64,000 nucleotides of DNA from CAVTHW01 sp963734625 (GCA_963734625.1 CAVTHW010000003.1:248001-312000); one strand, 5' to 3'; shown: positions 26,024 through 38,846, counted from the stretch's first letter. Notes: generated from the letters alone by a model not told the origin. Program-made: numbers and translations.

Positions 26024-28086
26024 ACTTTGAACCCAGTCAGAAGGTCACCGCCAGCCAACTCCAGCGGAGTGCCTTCCTCTACGTCCGCCAATCCAGCCCC
26101 CGGCAAGTCCTGGAGCATACCGAGAGTACCGCCCGCCAGTACGCGCTGCGCAAGCGCGCCGTCGCGCTGGGCTGGCAGGACGAGCAAGTGGTTGTGATCG
26201 ACAGTGATCTCGGCCAATCGGGCGCATCGTCTGCCGGCCGAGAAGGTTTCCAGAAGCTGGTGACGGAAGTGAGCATGGGCCGGGCCGGAATCGTCCTGGG
26301 GCTGGAGGTCTCGCGCCTGGCTCGAAACTCAGCCGACTGGCACCGCCTGTTGGAGATTTGCGCGATCACCGACACGCTCATCCTGGACGAGGACGGTGTT
26401 TATCACCCGGCGAATTTTAACGATCGCCTGTTGCTGGGCTTAAAAGGCACGATGAGTGAAGCCGAATTGCACCTGATCCGGGCGCGGCTGCGCGGCGGCC
26501 TTCTCAATAAGGCCAAGCGCGGCGAACTGGCGACGCAGTTGCCGTTTGGCTTTGTCTACGATGAGGAGGGGCGCGTCGTGCTCGATCCCGACCGGCAAAT
26601 CCAGCAAGCGATTCGATCTGTGTTCGACACATTCCGCCGCGTTGGGTCTGCGTTCGGAGTCGCGAAGGAGTTTCGTCGTCAGGGGCTCCGGTTCCCTAGT
26701 CTGATTCGAGAGCCCGGCAAACCGGCGGAGGTCGGCTGGGGAGATCTGGATCACCACAAAGTCATCGATATCCTCCGTAATCCGCGCTACGCGGGTGCGT
26801 ACTTCTTTGGCCGTACCCGGTATCAGAGGAAACCGAACGGCGGGCACCGAAGCCAGCGTTTACCTCGTCAGCAATGGCACACCCTCATTCTCGATGCGCA
26901 CCCCGGTTACATCACCTGGCAGGACTACGAAGAGAATCTTCGCCGGCTTCAGGAGAGTGCGAGGATTCACGGAGTGGACCAGCGCACTGCCGTTCGAGAA
27001 GGTCCCGCATTGCTGCAGGGATTGATGCTCTGCGGAACCTGCGGGACACGCATGACCGTGGCCTACCATCAGCGAAAGGAAGGCCTCGCTCCCGACTACA
27101 TCTGCCCCGGCCGCCGCGAAGTGGACCGGTTCGAGAAGGGTTACTGTCAACGCGTTTCCGGCGACAGCTTAGACAAAGCGGTGGGCGTGTTATTGGTGGA
27201 GACCGTAAGCCCGCTGGCTCTGGAAGTCGCTCTCCAGGTGCAACAGGAACTCCAAGCTCGATGGCAAGAAACGGATCGCCTCCGTCGCCTCCAGGTGGAC
27301 CGCGCACGGTATGAAGCCGAACTGGCTCGGCGGCGCTTTCTGCGTGTCGATCCCGACAACCGACTGGTGGCGGCTTCCTTGGAAACAGAATGGAACTCCA
27401 AGCTTCGGGCTCTTGCTCAGGCGGAGCAGAACTACGAGCGCGAGCGGCAGTCGGATCAGGCCAAGCTCAGCGAACAGCAACGAGAGCAGGTCCTGGCCTT
27501 GGCCAGAAACTTCCCGAGGTTGTGGAACGACGTCAATACGCCGCAGCGCGAACGCAAACGGATGGTGCGCCTCCTGATTGAAGACATCACTGTGCGGAAA
27601 AACGACCAAGTACAGCTTGACATCCGCTTCCGCGGCGGTATGTCACAAACACTGATACTGCCCAAACCATTGAATTACTGCCAAGCTCGTAGGCAACCCT
27701 CCGAACTAATTGCAGAAATGGATCGCCTTCTAGAGGATTACAACTACAGTGATGTAGCCCGACTTCTCAATGAGAAAGGCTTCAAGACGGGCGACGGACT
27801 CCCGTTGACGCCGCCCGCTGTCAGCTACATCCGGATCGCTTACCGCTTGAAGAGCCGTTACGACCGGCTCCGTGGGCGAGGGATGCTGACGATCTCCGAG
27901 ATTGCACAGAAGTGCGGCGTCACGACCGAAACCATCTGGCGCTGGCAGCATTGCGGACTCGTCCGCGCCCACCCGTTCAATGACCAGAACCGGTGCCTGT
28001 ACGAAGATCCCGGATGCACTCTACCAAAGAATGGCAGGAGCCTGACTACCGGTACAATCTATCAAGAGGTGCAGTGTGAAGCGTAA
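26020..28086 (+). CDS. Large serine recombinase
   Basis: This is a 688-residue site-specific recombinase. Residues ~17-160 are the resolvase-type catalytic domain. YVRQSS supplies the nucleophile (Ser-25), and RQYALRKRAVALGW and LGLEVSRLARNSADW match the conserved core. A recombinase domain (~180-290) includes HKVIDILRNPRYAGAYFFGR. A zinc ribbon follows at about 337-372 (MLCGTCGTRM and YICPGRREV...GYC), then a long charged, probably coiled region (~400-500). A MerR-like helix-turn-helix (MLTISEIAQKCGVTTETIWR) sits near the C-terminus. The length is right for the family. Its ATG overlaps the stop of the preceding frame. It would integrate or move the 24.8-28.1 kb element through a phosphoserine intermediate. 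No other cargo is present. Confidence 0.92.
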   Translation: MNFEPSQKVTASQLQRSAFLYVRQSSPRQVLEHTESTARQYALRKRAVALGWQDEQVVVIDSDLGQSGASSAGREGFQKLVTEVSMGRAGIVLGLEVSRLARNSADWHRLLEICAITDTLILDEDGVYHPANFNDRLLLGLKGTMSEAELHLIRARLRGGLLNKAKRGELATQLPFGFVYDEEGRVVLDPDRQIQQAIRSVFDTFRRVGSAFGVAKEFRRQGLRFPSLIREPGKPAEVGWGDLDHHKVIDILRNPRYAGAYFFGRTRYQRKPNGGHRSQRLPRQQWHTLILDAHPGYITWQDYEENLRRLQESARIHGVDQRTAVREGPALLQGLMLCGTCGTRMTVAYHQRKEGLAPDYICPGRREVDRFEKGYCQRVSGDSLDKAVGVLLVETVSPLALEVALQVQQELQARWQETDRLRRLQVDRARYEAELARRRFLRVDPDNRLVAASLETEWNSKLRALAQAEQNYERERQSDQAKLSEQQREQVLALARNFPRLWNDVNTPQRERKRMVRLLIEDITVRKNDQVQLDIRFRGGMSQTLILPKPLNYCQARRQPSELIAEMDRLLEDYNYSDVARLLNEKGFKTGDGLPLTPPAVSYIRIAYRLKSRYDRLRGRGMLTISEIAQKCGVTTETIWRWQHCGLVRAHPFNDQNRCLYEDPGCTLPKNGRSLTTGTIYQEVQCEA

Positions 28087-28543
28087 ACCTGAAGATGCCC
28101 GTGCTTTGCGTACCCGCGTACAACGTGCCGGGCGAAGCTGGATCGAAGGCCATCACCCGAACAGCGCTGGTGATGCCGCTGCTCTGAACTGTCCAGGTGG
28201 CGCCCTGATCCATACTGCGGAAGATCTTCCCGCCCCATGCCGCTGGTATGGCGTACAGCGCGCCCGTGATCCGCTGGACCGCCAGAAATTGAACGGTTTG
28301 TCTTTCGAAGGGCAGGTTAAGGATTGGATCGGTGATACTGGTCCAGTTCACCCCGCCATCGATACTCTTATAAATGCCGGCGAAGTTCGGAGAGATATAG
28401 ACAATGTTCGAATTCGCCGGATCAACCGCCAGACCGAAGGGCAGAATGCTTCCTCCGAAGGGAAAGGTGGTGGTCCACTCGTCGGCGCCCGCCGAGAGGC
28501 TTAAGCATGCGAACAACAGAAGAACGACTACGCGCGCTTTCAT
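28080..28543 (-). pseudogene. Secreted beta-propeller (BNR/sortilin-like) protein, truncated by the recombinase element
   Basis: The N-terminal ~155 residues remain. They comprise a signal peptide (MKARVVVLLLFACLSLSAGA) preceded by a GGAGG site, then propeller blades with Asp-box-like motifs: IYKSIDGGVNWTSI and IFRSMDQGATWTVQ. The matching sequence ends around 28080, where it runs into the 3' end of the recombinase gene, and the open frame stops at 28046. The rest of the gene is not found on the other side of the element, where an RHS core begins instead. Propeller and RHS may have been one secreted protein, or a deletion joined two genes. Confidence 0.65.
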
Positions 28544-28935
28544 GAGATTGCCTCCAATCGCGGGATGAGTATACGCCCGGACCGGAGTGAATACAAGAGT
28601 TAAAGATCTGAAACATCTGCTTTGGGCGGCTGAGCAGTCTATGTGAGTCCTAGTACGCCCCAGCTTTTCCCGATAAGCCCAGCTCGGCGCTTTCCAAGGA
28701 CTCTGAAGCCCTGAACTGCCGATCTTCCGCCCGATGCCAGGAGCACTCCCTTCCGAGCTTCGGTTTGGGGAGGGACGGCGGGGTGCACATGGAACCTACT
28801 AGAAAGATGGGACTTGTCGGCGCTTGGCAGGGGCCAAGGCGGCTCCCGGAAGCGAACTGCAACTCGGACAAGAACTGCAAGCCGGAGGAGCAAACGAAGG
28901 CGGCGGGTGTATACTGACCAAGAGCCGAAGCCAAA
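28544..28935. other. Intergenic region without a recognised gene
   Basis: This 392-bp stretch contains the 5' region of the propeller gene and, near its right end, TATACT (28910-28915), 20 bp before the next start codon. No repeat or RNA gene was recognised. Long antisense frames here show no protein-like pattern. Confidence 0.4.
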
Positions 28936-29250
28936 ATGAATGTGGGCGACGTGTTCCACGAATCGCTGAGAATCCGGGACGAAATCGACCAAGCAATCAT
29001 TGATTTCATCAGGACGGACTTGGGCGTATGCCTGACGTTCGCCACCGTTGTCGAAAGCGAGTTTAACATGGGCAACCGGGAACACGCCGAACGGACCATT
29101 GCCGCTGCGGAGAAGGGCTATTCCGACATGCTCCGGTTCTTTCTTCGGGCGAGAGGAATGACGCCGAATGTAGAAAAGGAACTTCAATCGAAGTTCACAC
29201 GGCTGCGTGAACGGCTGGACGGGTTGCAGCAACGAAGGCTTGGCCGCTGA
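28936..29250 (+). CDS. Small protein of unknown function, intact copy
   Basis: The protein has 104 residues, is rich in charged helices and lacks a signal or membrane segment. Its last 55 codons are repeated at 32391-32562 with about seven differences. Several of these fall in third positions without changing the residue, which argues that this strand and frame is the real one. It includes EAERTIAAAEKGY-like (HAERTIAAAEKGYSDMLRFF) and ELQSKFTRLRERLDGLQQRR segments. It is not in an operon. No function can be assigned. Confidence 0.55.
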   Translation: MNVGDVFHESLRIRDEIDQAIIDFIRTDLGVCLTFATVVESEFNMGNREHAERTIAAAEKGYSDMLRFFLRARGMTPNVEKELQSKFTRLRERLDGLQQRRLGR

Positions 29251-29378
29251 CGACGCGTCCATGGCGTCGACTTCGCCGTCCTGGTCATCGCCGTCGACGC
29301 CGGCGAGGAAGAGAGCCCTTCCCCTTCCTCGCCCAATACCTCAAATTCGCGGCGTCGCTTTAGGAACCACGTTGTCAA

Positions 29379-30710
29379 TTACTTCTGAAAAAGCAACGGT
29401 GCGAATTGATACAGGCTGCGCCGCCAGGACAGCCACTCGTGAGCGGTCTGCGGGGATTCATAGAAGACGCTATGGATGCCGGCTTGTTTCAGCGCTTCCA
29501 CGTTCGTCTTGCCCGTAGCGCCGTTCTCGCGGCTTCCGTAGCTCACGAACACCAACTTGACTTTCTTCTTGAAGTCGGCCAGGTCCTTGATGTCCGTCAT
29601 GGCGATGTTGCCGCCGCTGAAGATCCCGATGTGGGAGAACTTATCGAGATGGGCGAGCGTGATCGACTTGGTTTGCATGCCGCCCATCGAGAGGCCGGAC
29701 ATGGCCCGATGGGTCTGTTTGGCGATCGTACGGAAGTTCGCGTCGATGTAAGGAATCATGTCGTTGATCAGGACATTTTCGAACGCGGTGAAGGTCATAG
29801 CGCCGCGTCCGCCGGGAGCGCCAGCGCCCCGACCCGCTGCGCCAGGAGCGCCGGCAGGAGCCTGTCCGCGACCTGCACCAGAGCCAGGAGCGCCGGCCGG
29901 AGCGGCTGCGCCAGGAGCGCCGCCAGGCGCCGCGCCACGGCGGCCGGCAGCGCCGGGGATGGAGCTGTTGCCGATCACGATGATGAAGGGTTTGGCCTTA
30001 CCCGCGGCGAGCAGGTTGTCCATGATAAAACCGGTGTATCCCTGACCGCCCCAGCCGTGTTCATCTTCGCCGGCCCCGTGCTGCAGATACAGCACCGGGT
30101 AGCGCTTCGACCCCTTTTCATACGCCGGAGGGGTGTACACGTAGCACCGCAGAATGGCATTGGCAGTCTTGGAGAAGAAGTAGACTTCCCGCAATTGGCC
30201 ATGAGGCACGTTCTTCACGGCATAGAAGTCCCGGTCCTGTGCCGGGACTTCGACCCCGCTGCCCCAGCGGCTGGAGCCGTAGAACATCAGGGTGCCGGGG
30301 TCCGGGACGGAGACGCCGTCGACGTTGAGCTGGTAATAGTGGAAGCCTTCATCCTGAGCATTCGAGACGCCGATCCAGGCGTTGTCCGCCCCCTTGGTCA
30401 TGGGATACCGGACGCCGCCGATATCGAGCAACACGCTCTGGGCCTGCGGCGCCACGAGACGGGTGCGCACGCGCCTTTGGGAGTTGACCTCAGGATACTG
30501 TCTGCCCGGCTGGTTGAGCGCCGAGGGCTTGAAATCTTCTACCGGCGGGGTTCTGTCTATCTCAACCGGCGGCTGCGCCCCCCGGCCTCCCGGCGCCCCC
30601 CGGCCCGCCGGCGCTCCCTGGCCAGCCGGCGCCCCCTGCTGGGGCTGGGCAAACGCTGGAAGCGCTGACAGAGCCGGCAGAAGAGCGAGAGTGAGAATCG
30701 CTTTATGCAT
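29379..30710 (-). CDS. Secreted esterase (feruloyl/enterochelin-esterase-like) with a Gly/Ala/Pro-rich insert
   Basis: The protein has 443 residues. It has a signal peptide (1-21, ending AFAQ), then a short Gly/Ala/Pro segment (~22-46). An immunoglobulin-like N-terminal domain follows (VRTRLVAPQAQSVLLDIGG), as in carbohydrate esterase families. The alpha/beta-hydrolase domain starts at RCYVYTPPAYEKGSKRYPVL. It has LQHGAGEDEHGW as the oxyanion region and the nucleophile elbow MSGLSMGGMQT. The final ESPQTAHEWLSWRR carries the catalytic His. Between FIIVIGNSSI and FTAFENVLINDMIPY lies a ~65-residue insert made almost only of Gly, Ala, Pro and Arg. It probably hydrolyses ester groups of plant polysaccharides or a related substrate outside the cytoplasm. 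The gene is alone, with a ribosome site GGAGG before ATG. Confidence 0.85.
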   Translation of the reverse strand: MHKAILTLALLPALSALPAFAQPQQGAPAGQGAPAGRGAPGGRGAQPPVEIDRTPPVEDFKPSALNQPGRQYPEVNSQRRVRTRLVAPQAQSVLLDIGGVRYPMTKGADNAWIGVSNAQDEGFHYYQLNVDGVSVPDPGTLMFYGSSRWGSGVEVPAQDRDFYAVKNVPHGQLREVYFFSKTANAILRCYVYTPPAYEKGSKRYPVLYLQHGAGEDEHGWGGQGYTGFIMDNLLAAGKAKPFIIVIGNSSIPGAAGRRGAAPGGAPGAAAPAGAPGSGAGRGQAPAGAPGAAGRGAGAPGGRGAMTFTAFENVLINDMIPYIDANFRTIAKQTHRAMSGLSMGGMQTKSITLAHLDKFSHIGIFSGGNIAMTDIKDLADFKKKVKLVFVSYGSRENGATGKTNVEALKQAGIHSVFYESPQTAHEWLSWRRSLYQFAPLLFQK

Positions 30711-30856
30711 TGAGACCTCCTGATGATAGAGAACATATCATGCGGAACCAGTGATGCTAACAGGGCGCGTCAGGGGTGTCAATCGGCGCCTCCGCGACTC
30801 GCGGAGGGGTGCGCGACACAGAAGTGGCCCAGGTGGGGGCTGGCTTTCAGACAGAC

Positions 30857-30894
30857 GCCGGGCCGAAGCCCGGCGGCAGCCAGGAATGGCTGCC
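30857..30894. repeat. Double-hairpin REP-like element
   Basis: Two perfect inverted repeats are adjacent: GCCGGGC-CGAA-GCCCGGC (30857-30874) and GGCAGCCA-GGAA-TGGCTGCC (30875-30894). The compact tandem design is typical of bacterial intergenic REP elements. The surrounding spacer 30711-31219 contains no convincing gene. Confidence 0.55.
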
Positions 30895-31219
30895 CCACAA
30901 GCACGCCGGCGATTCCACTTTTATGTCACACACCCTCCGCGACTCCCCGACGTTCCCGACGGAGACAATCCTTCGCGGAGCTGCCAGACATCAGTCCTGC
31001 CTGGTGGCACAACGTTACCGGCATTTAGGCCGCGATAGCGCTCACCGGTCGAACCACGCGCCACCCGGACACGATCCAGGGATCGATGCGGGATGCCGGC
31101 CGACTTGGGGGGAGTAATAGATGCTGGCGACTGCATGCGTGAGACGGGCGAATGCCACCAATCATCGCTGCTGAGGATCGCCTCCAGCGTTTGGCATCTT
31201 GCCCGCATGCACAATCTAT

Positions 31220-31243
31220 GGTACATGTGCTATATAAGGTACA
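31220..31243 (+). promoter_or_regulatory. Possible operator of the toxin-antitoxin operon
   Basis: GGTACA occurs at 31220-31225 and 31238-31243 around TATATAA (31231-31237), 14 bp before the toxin ATG. Repeated boxes around a -10 region are usual for autoregulated toxin-antitoxin operons. No biochemical support is available. Confidence 0.35.
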
Positions 31244-31256
31244 CGGACAAGAGAGG

Positions 31257-31613
31257 ATGACGGAGCACTCAACGGCGCAGAGAATCCCGCTGATCTTCTT
31301 CCGCTCCGGGAAGGGGACGGAACCCGTACGGGAGTGGCTGAAGGAATTGTCCGAAGCCGAACGTCAGGCCGTAGGGAGAGATCTGTTACGAGCGCAATGG
31401 CGCTGGCCAGTCAGCATGCCTCTGTGCCGGCCAATGGGCAACGGCCTTTGGGAAATCCGCACCGATCTGCCGACGAGACGCACGGCGCGCGTGATGCTGT
31501 GCCTGTACCGCGGACATTTGGTGGCGCTGCACGGCTTCATCAAGAAGACGCAGGCAACGCCGGACGAGGATTTGGCGTTGGCGCGCAAGCGCCAGAAGGA
31601 GCTAGTGAGATGA
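31257..31613 (+). CDS. HigB/RelE-superfamily toxin (phage Gp49-like)
   Basis: The protein has 118 residues from the ATG at 31257, which has AGAGAGG directly before it. An upstream in-frame start at 31152 would lack a ribosome site. Features of the Gp49-like family are PVREWLKELSEAERQAVGRDLL near the start, GLWEIRTDLPTRRTARVML in the middle and LVALHGFIKKTQATPDEDL at the end. The Arg-rich strand and the KKTQ segment are where RelE-type toxins bind and cut mRNA on the ribosome. The stop overlaps the antitoxin start by 4 bp, and the toxin-first order is that of higBA. Confidence 0.85.
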   Translation: MTEHSTAQRIPLIFFRSGKGTEPVREWLKELSEAERQAVGRDLLRAQWRWPVSMPLCRPMGNGLWEIRTDLPTRRTARVMLCLYRGHLVALHGFIKKTQATPDEDLALARKRQKELVR

Positions 31614-31888
31614 GCAAGAAACACATGGGTTCCAGCATTGATGACTTCCTAAAAGAGGAGGGAATTTTTGAAGAGGCGCAAGCACAGGCGGTCAAAGAGG
31701 TCGTCGCCTGGCAGTTGGCCCAGGCGATGAAGGAAAAGAAAATGTCGAAAAACCGCATGGCCACGTTGCTGAAGACGAGCCGCACGCAGGTGGACCGGCT
31801 GCTAGACTCAAAGAACGACATCACGCTGTCGAGCTTGCAACGGGCTGCGGCCATGGTCGGTCGCCGAGTCACGATCCAACTTGTGTAG
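31610..31888 (+). CDS. XRE-family antitoxin partner
   Basis: The protein has 92 residues. The C-terminal two-thirds form an XRE-type helix-turn-helix: AMKEKKMSKNRMATLLKTSR, TQVDRLLDSKNDITLSSLQR and AAAMVGRRVTIQLV. The start ATG overlaps the toxin stop (ATGA), so the two proteins are made together. It should neutralise the upstream HigB-like toxin and repress the shared promoter. Confidence 0.85.
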   Translation: MSKKHMGSSIDDFLKEEGIFEEAQAQAVKEVVAWQLAQAMKEKKMSKNRMATLLKTSRTQVDRLLDSKNDITLSSLQRAAAMVGRRVTIQLV

Positions 31889-32027
31889 CACCGAACCATG
31901 CGATGGCATGTACGGCCGCTGTCGTGTTGTGATGATTGCCTGCATCCGTCATGCGTCGCATGTCAGGCGCAAAGGGTGGGACGTGATTTCACGACCCAAT
32001 CTCCGGGCACAAGCGGACTTCTCAGTG

Positions 32028-32395
32028 CTAATCGCACTTCCGCGGTTTGCCGACAAACCAGCCAATTGAATTCACACCTTGCGCCGTCAAGGCCGGGTAG
32101 GAGATGAGCATCCTTGGCTGGACTACGGGGTGCACTCGGAACGCTGGGCACGCAGTCTCTTCCCTGGATAGCCTTTGGCCTGAGAGCGCTCGTGGAGATG
32201 CGCCAGCGAGTTCCGAATGTGGCGGACATCTTTTAAGCGTTGGAGGAAAGTACCACAAGTAGTGATGGCAGACGGTGGGACACCTTGCTGGTCCGCTAGA
32301 ATTTGCACAAAATTGCTGGTTGCATCGAGTTCGTACACGTAGGCTCTTGCGTAAAGGCCGCGGAGGCGGTCTCCTACTGGATCCGACCACGCCAC
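32028..32395 (-). pseudogene. Fragment of a protein with a possible HEPN-like RNSLAH motif
   Basis: Reading down from 32395, one frame gives ARAYVYELDATSNFVQILAD, GVPPSAITTCGTFLQRLKDV and RHIRNSLAHLHERSQAKGYP, then stops at 32123. A second frame continues with PRMLISYPALTAQGVNSIGW to 32028. RNSLAH fits the Rx4-6H pattern of HEPN ribonucleases, but the context is too short to be sure. The fragment has no clear start and is frameshifted. It is cut at 32391 by the repeated 3' end of the small gene at 28936-29250. Confidence 0.4.
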
Positions 32396-32562
32396 ACGCC
32401 GAACGGACCATGGCCGCCGCGGAGAAGGGCTATTCCGACATGCTCCGGTTCTTTCTTCGGGCTAGAGGAATGGCGCCGAATGTAGAAAAGGAACTTCAAT
32501 CGAAGTTCACGCTGCTGCGTGAACGGCTGGACGGGTTGCAGCAACGAAGGCTTGGCCGCTGA
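32391..32562 (+). pseudogene. Duplicated 3' part of the 104-residue small protein gene
   Basis: These 172 bp match 29079-29250 at roughly 95 per cent, keep the frame and end at the same stop. The first half of the gene is missing. The spacer 32563-32705 that follows shows nothing recognisable. Confidence 0.7.
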
Positions 32563-32705
32563 ACGCATATAGCGTCGCTCAGTTCGCTCACCGGACCGGT
32601 GAACCCACGGCATCCCCGAGGCGCCCGAACTCCTGAACGAAACATCAAGTCGCCAAATTCCTCCAAATGAGCGTTGCCAGTTTAAGACACTAGCACCGGG
32701 CGCCG

Positions 32706-34046
32706 TTACCGGATCTCGACCACGGTTTGGAACAGGGCGGTGGACAAGTTGACTCCCGCCACGGTCAGCCGCTCGAAGAACTTGGGGCGAATGCCGGTCG
32801 GACGGAAGCGGCCCTTTACTCTGCCGTCCTCGCCGATGCCGGTCTTGTCGAAAACAAAGACGTCCTGCATCGTCACCAGTTCGCCCTCCATCCCGCAGCA
32901 CTCGGTGATGTGGGTCACCCGGCGAGAGCCGTCGGAGAGCCGGGCGATTTGGACGAAGAGGTCGATCGCCGAGCTGATTTGCTGGCGGATCGCGCGCGTC
33001 GGGATGCCGGCGTTGGCCATTCCCACCATCACTTCCAGGCGGCTGACGGCCTCGCGCGGCGCGTTGGCGTGGATGGTGGTGAGGGAACCGTCGTGGCCGG
33101 TGTTCATGGCCTGGAGCATATCCAGGGCCTCTTCGCCGCGGACCTCGCCCACGATGATTCGATCCGGCCGCATCCGCAAGGCGTTGATCACAAGCTGACG
33201 GATGCGAATCGCGCCCTCGCCGCCGATGTTCGCCGGACGCGCTTCCATCCGGGCCACGTGACGCTGCCGGAGTTGCAGCTCGGCCGAGTCCTCGATGGTC
33301 ACCACGCGCTCGCATTCGTCGATGTAGCCGGAAAGAACGTTCAATAGCGTCGTCTTCCCCGCTCCGGTTCCGCCGCAGACGACAATATTCAACTGGGCCT
33401 TGACGCAGGCCTGGAGGAGTTCCAGCATTCCGCTGGTCATCGTCAGGTTCTGAACCAGGGATTCGGCCCGCAGCCGGTCCGTCCCGAAGCGCCGGATGGA
33501 AAGCAGCGGACCGTCGACGGCCACGGGAGGAATCACCGCGTTCACGCGCGAGCCGTCCGGCAACCGGGCGTCCACCAGAGGGCAGGTCGAGTCGATGCGG
33601 CGCCCGACGCGGGCGACGATTTTCTCAATCACCCGAATCAAGTGCGCATCGTCGTGGAACTCCACCGGGCTCTCGTACAGACGCCCGGCGCGCTCCACGT
33701 GCACCATCTTCGGCCCGGTGACGAGAATGTCGGAGATGGAGGGATCTTGAAGCAGCGGCTCCAGCGGTCCCAGCCCCAGGGTTTCCGTCAGAACCTCATC
33801 CGCCAGTGTTTCCTTCTGCGCCGGACTGAGGATCTCGCACTCCTCCTCCAGCAAGGCCAGGATCGTCCTTCGGACGTCGGACTTTTCTCGATCCCCGGCC
33901 AGGGTGGAAATCGCGTCCAGCCGGACTTTTCCGGGCAGACGACGATGCACCTGGATCTTGATGTCGCGGGCGATCTCCTGGGAGAATCCGATGGATTCAA
34001 ATTCGCTGAACTGTTCGTTAGGTAATAGATCTATAGCCGCTGCCAT
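32706..34046 (-). CDS. CpaF/TadA-type secretion ATPase
   Basis: This is a 446-residue cytoplasmic ATPase of the type II/IV secretion superfamily that drives Flp/Tad pilus assembly. It has an N-terminal helical domain and the pre-Walker region SDILVTGPKMVHVERAGRLY. The Walker A motif is VCGGTGAGKTTLLN, the Asp box is VVTIEDSAELQL, the Walker B region is MRPDRIIVGEVRGEEALDML and the His box is GHDGSLTTIHANAPREA. The start is supported by AGGAAG eight bases upstream. The usual tadB/tadC and pilin genes are not adjacent, so it stands alone downstream of the RNA polymerase operon. Confidence 0.9.
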   Translation of the reverse strand: MAAAIDLLPNEQFSEFESIGFSQEIARDIKIQVHRRLPGKVRLDAISTLAGDREKSDVRRTILALLEEECEILSPAQKETLADEVLTETLGLGPLEPLLQDPSISDILVTGPKMVHVERAGRLYESPVEFHDDAHLIRVIEKIVARVGRRIDSTCPLVDARLPDGSRVNAVIPPVAVDGPLLSIRRFGTDRLRAESLVQNLTMTSGMLELLQACVKAQLNIVVCGGTGAGKTTLLNVLSGYIDECERVVTIEDSAELQLRQRHVARMEARPANIGGEGAIRIRQLVINALRMRPDRIIVGEVRGEEALDMLQAMNTGHDGSLTTIHANAPREAVSRLEVMVGMANAGIPTRAIRQQISSAIDLFVQIARLSDGSRRVTHITECCGMEGELVTMQDVFVFDKTGIGEDGRVKGRFRPTGIRPKFFERLTVAGVNLSTALFQTVVEIR

Positions 34047-34352
34047 TTTTCACTTCCTGAAAGACAACTATAACCGATAAATCAACAAAAGTCCTTATCT
34101 TTCTTGCGGGTAGGGGTAATCCTCATACGGGTTCCAGCTTCGAGCCGGGTACTACAGAGGATCTCAAGAGGCAGATGGGAAACCCGGTAAAATCAGCTTG
34201 TTACGTATAGTACTGCCATTATACGATACCCTCTAATGAGTACATGGGCTATGCTTCTTGTGGGGTGGGGCTAAAAAAATTGTGAGCGGAAGGCGCGACA
34301 ACTTGGGCGACCCTCCGCTCACCGTCTCGGGCATCTGGCCTACCGCGACGGA
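34047..34352. other. Upstream region of the CpaF/TadA gene
   Basis: This is a ~300-bp AT-richer spacer. On the minus strand TATAAT occurs at 34218-34223, but no good -35 box lies at the right distance. No coding or RNA feature was recognised. Confidence 0.35.
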
Positions 34353-34454
34353 CTACTTATCGTCTAGACTCTTTCGTTTCCGCCGCCGGAGTAGAAAAAG
34401 GACTAGAAGCGCGCCCGCGGCGATCCACAGGATGGCCATTATGGTAGAGTTCAT
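34353..34454 (-). CDS. 33-residue membrane microprotein
   Basis: The ATG at 34452-34454 has AAGGAG seven bases upstream. It opens a short frame of 33 codons ending in TAG (34353-34355). The peptide has a six-residue lead, a hydrophobic helix (IMAILWIAAGALLVLFLL) and a basic tail (RRRKRKSLDDK), the usual form of a small single-pass inner-membrane protein. It lies 154 bp downstream of the rpoC stop on the same strand. The hydrophobic-then-basic pattern plus a strong ribosome site make chance less likely. Function is unknown. Confidence 0.6.
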   Translation of the reverse strand: MNSTIMAILWIAAGALLVLFLLRRRKRKSLDDK

Positions 34455-34536
34455 GCGTAGCTCCTTCGTTCTCCCATTGCATCAGACTACCGCTCCTGCG
34501 CCCACATGCAACGATTCCAGGGCAGTGCGGGTCTAT

Positions 34537-34589
34537 CCTGAAGGAGAATATACTCCATTTCTCGGGGAATGTCATTCCCTTTCTTCAGG
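34537..34589 (-). terminator. Nested inverted repeats after rpoC
   Basis: CCTGAAG (34537-34543) pairs with CTTCAGG (34583-34589). Inside this stem are GGAG/CTCC (34543-34556) and GGGAATG/CATTCCC (34565-34579), giving a three-way-junction fold just 20 bp after the rpoC stop. There is no strong T-run, so it may slow or end transcription or protect the mRNA 3' end. Confidence 0.5.
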
Positions 34590-34608
34590 CAAATGACTCG
34601 CCGCCCGA

Positions 34609-38834
<4,226 letters not shown>

Positions 38835-38846
38835 AGCTGCCTCCTT

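Noticed and set aside
24797..28086. Terminal inverted repeats for the recombinase element
   Set aside because: None could be found at the two ends. Serine recombinases do not need them.
28639..29262. 207-codon frame on the minus strand over the small 104-residue gene
   Set aside because: Differences between the two copies of this region favour the plus frame (third-position changes), and the minus frame has no protein-like motifs.
29406..30668. 420-codon frame on the plus strand opposite the esterase
   Set aside because: It is produced by the Gly/Ala/Pro-rich coding repeats of the esterase and has no recognisable fold.
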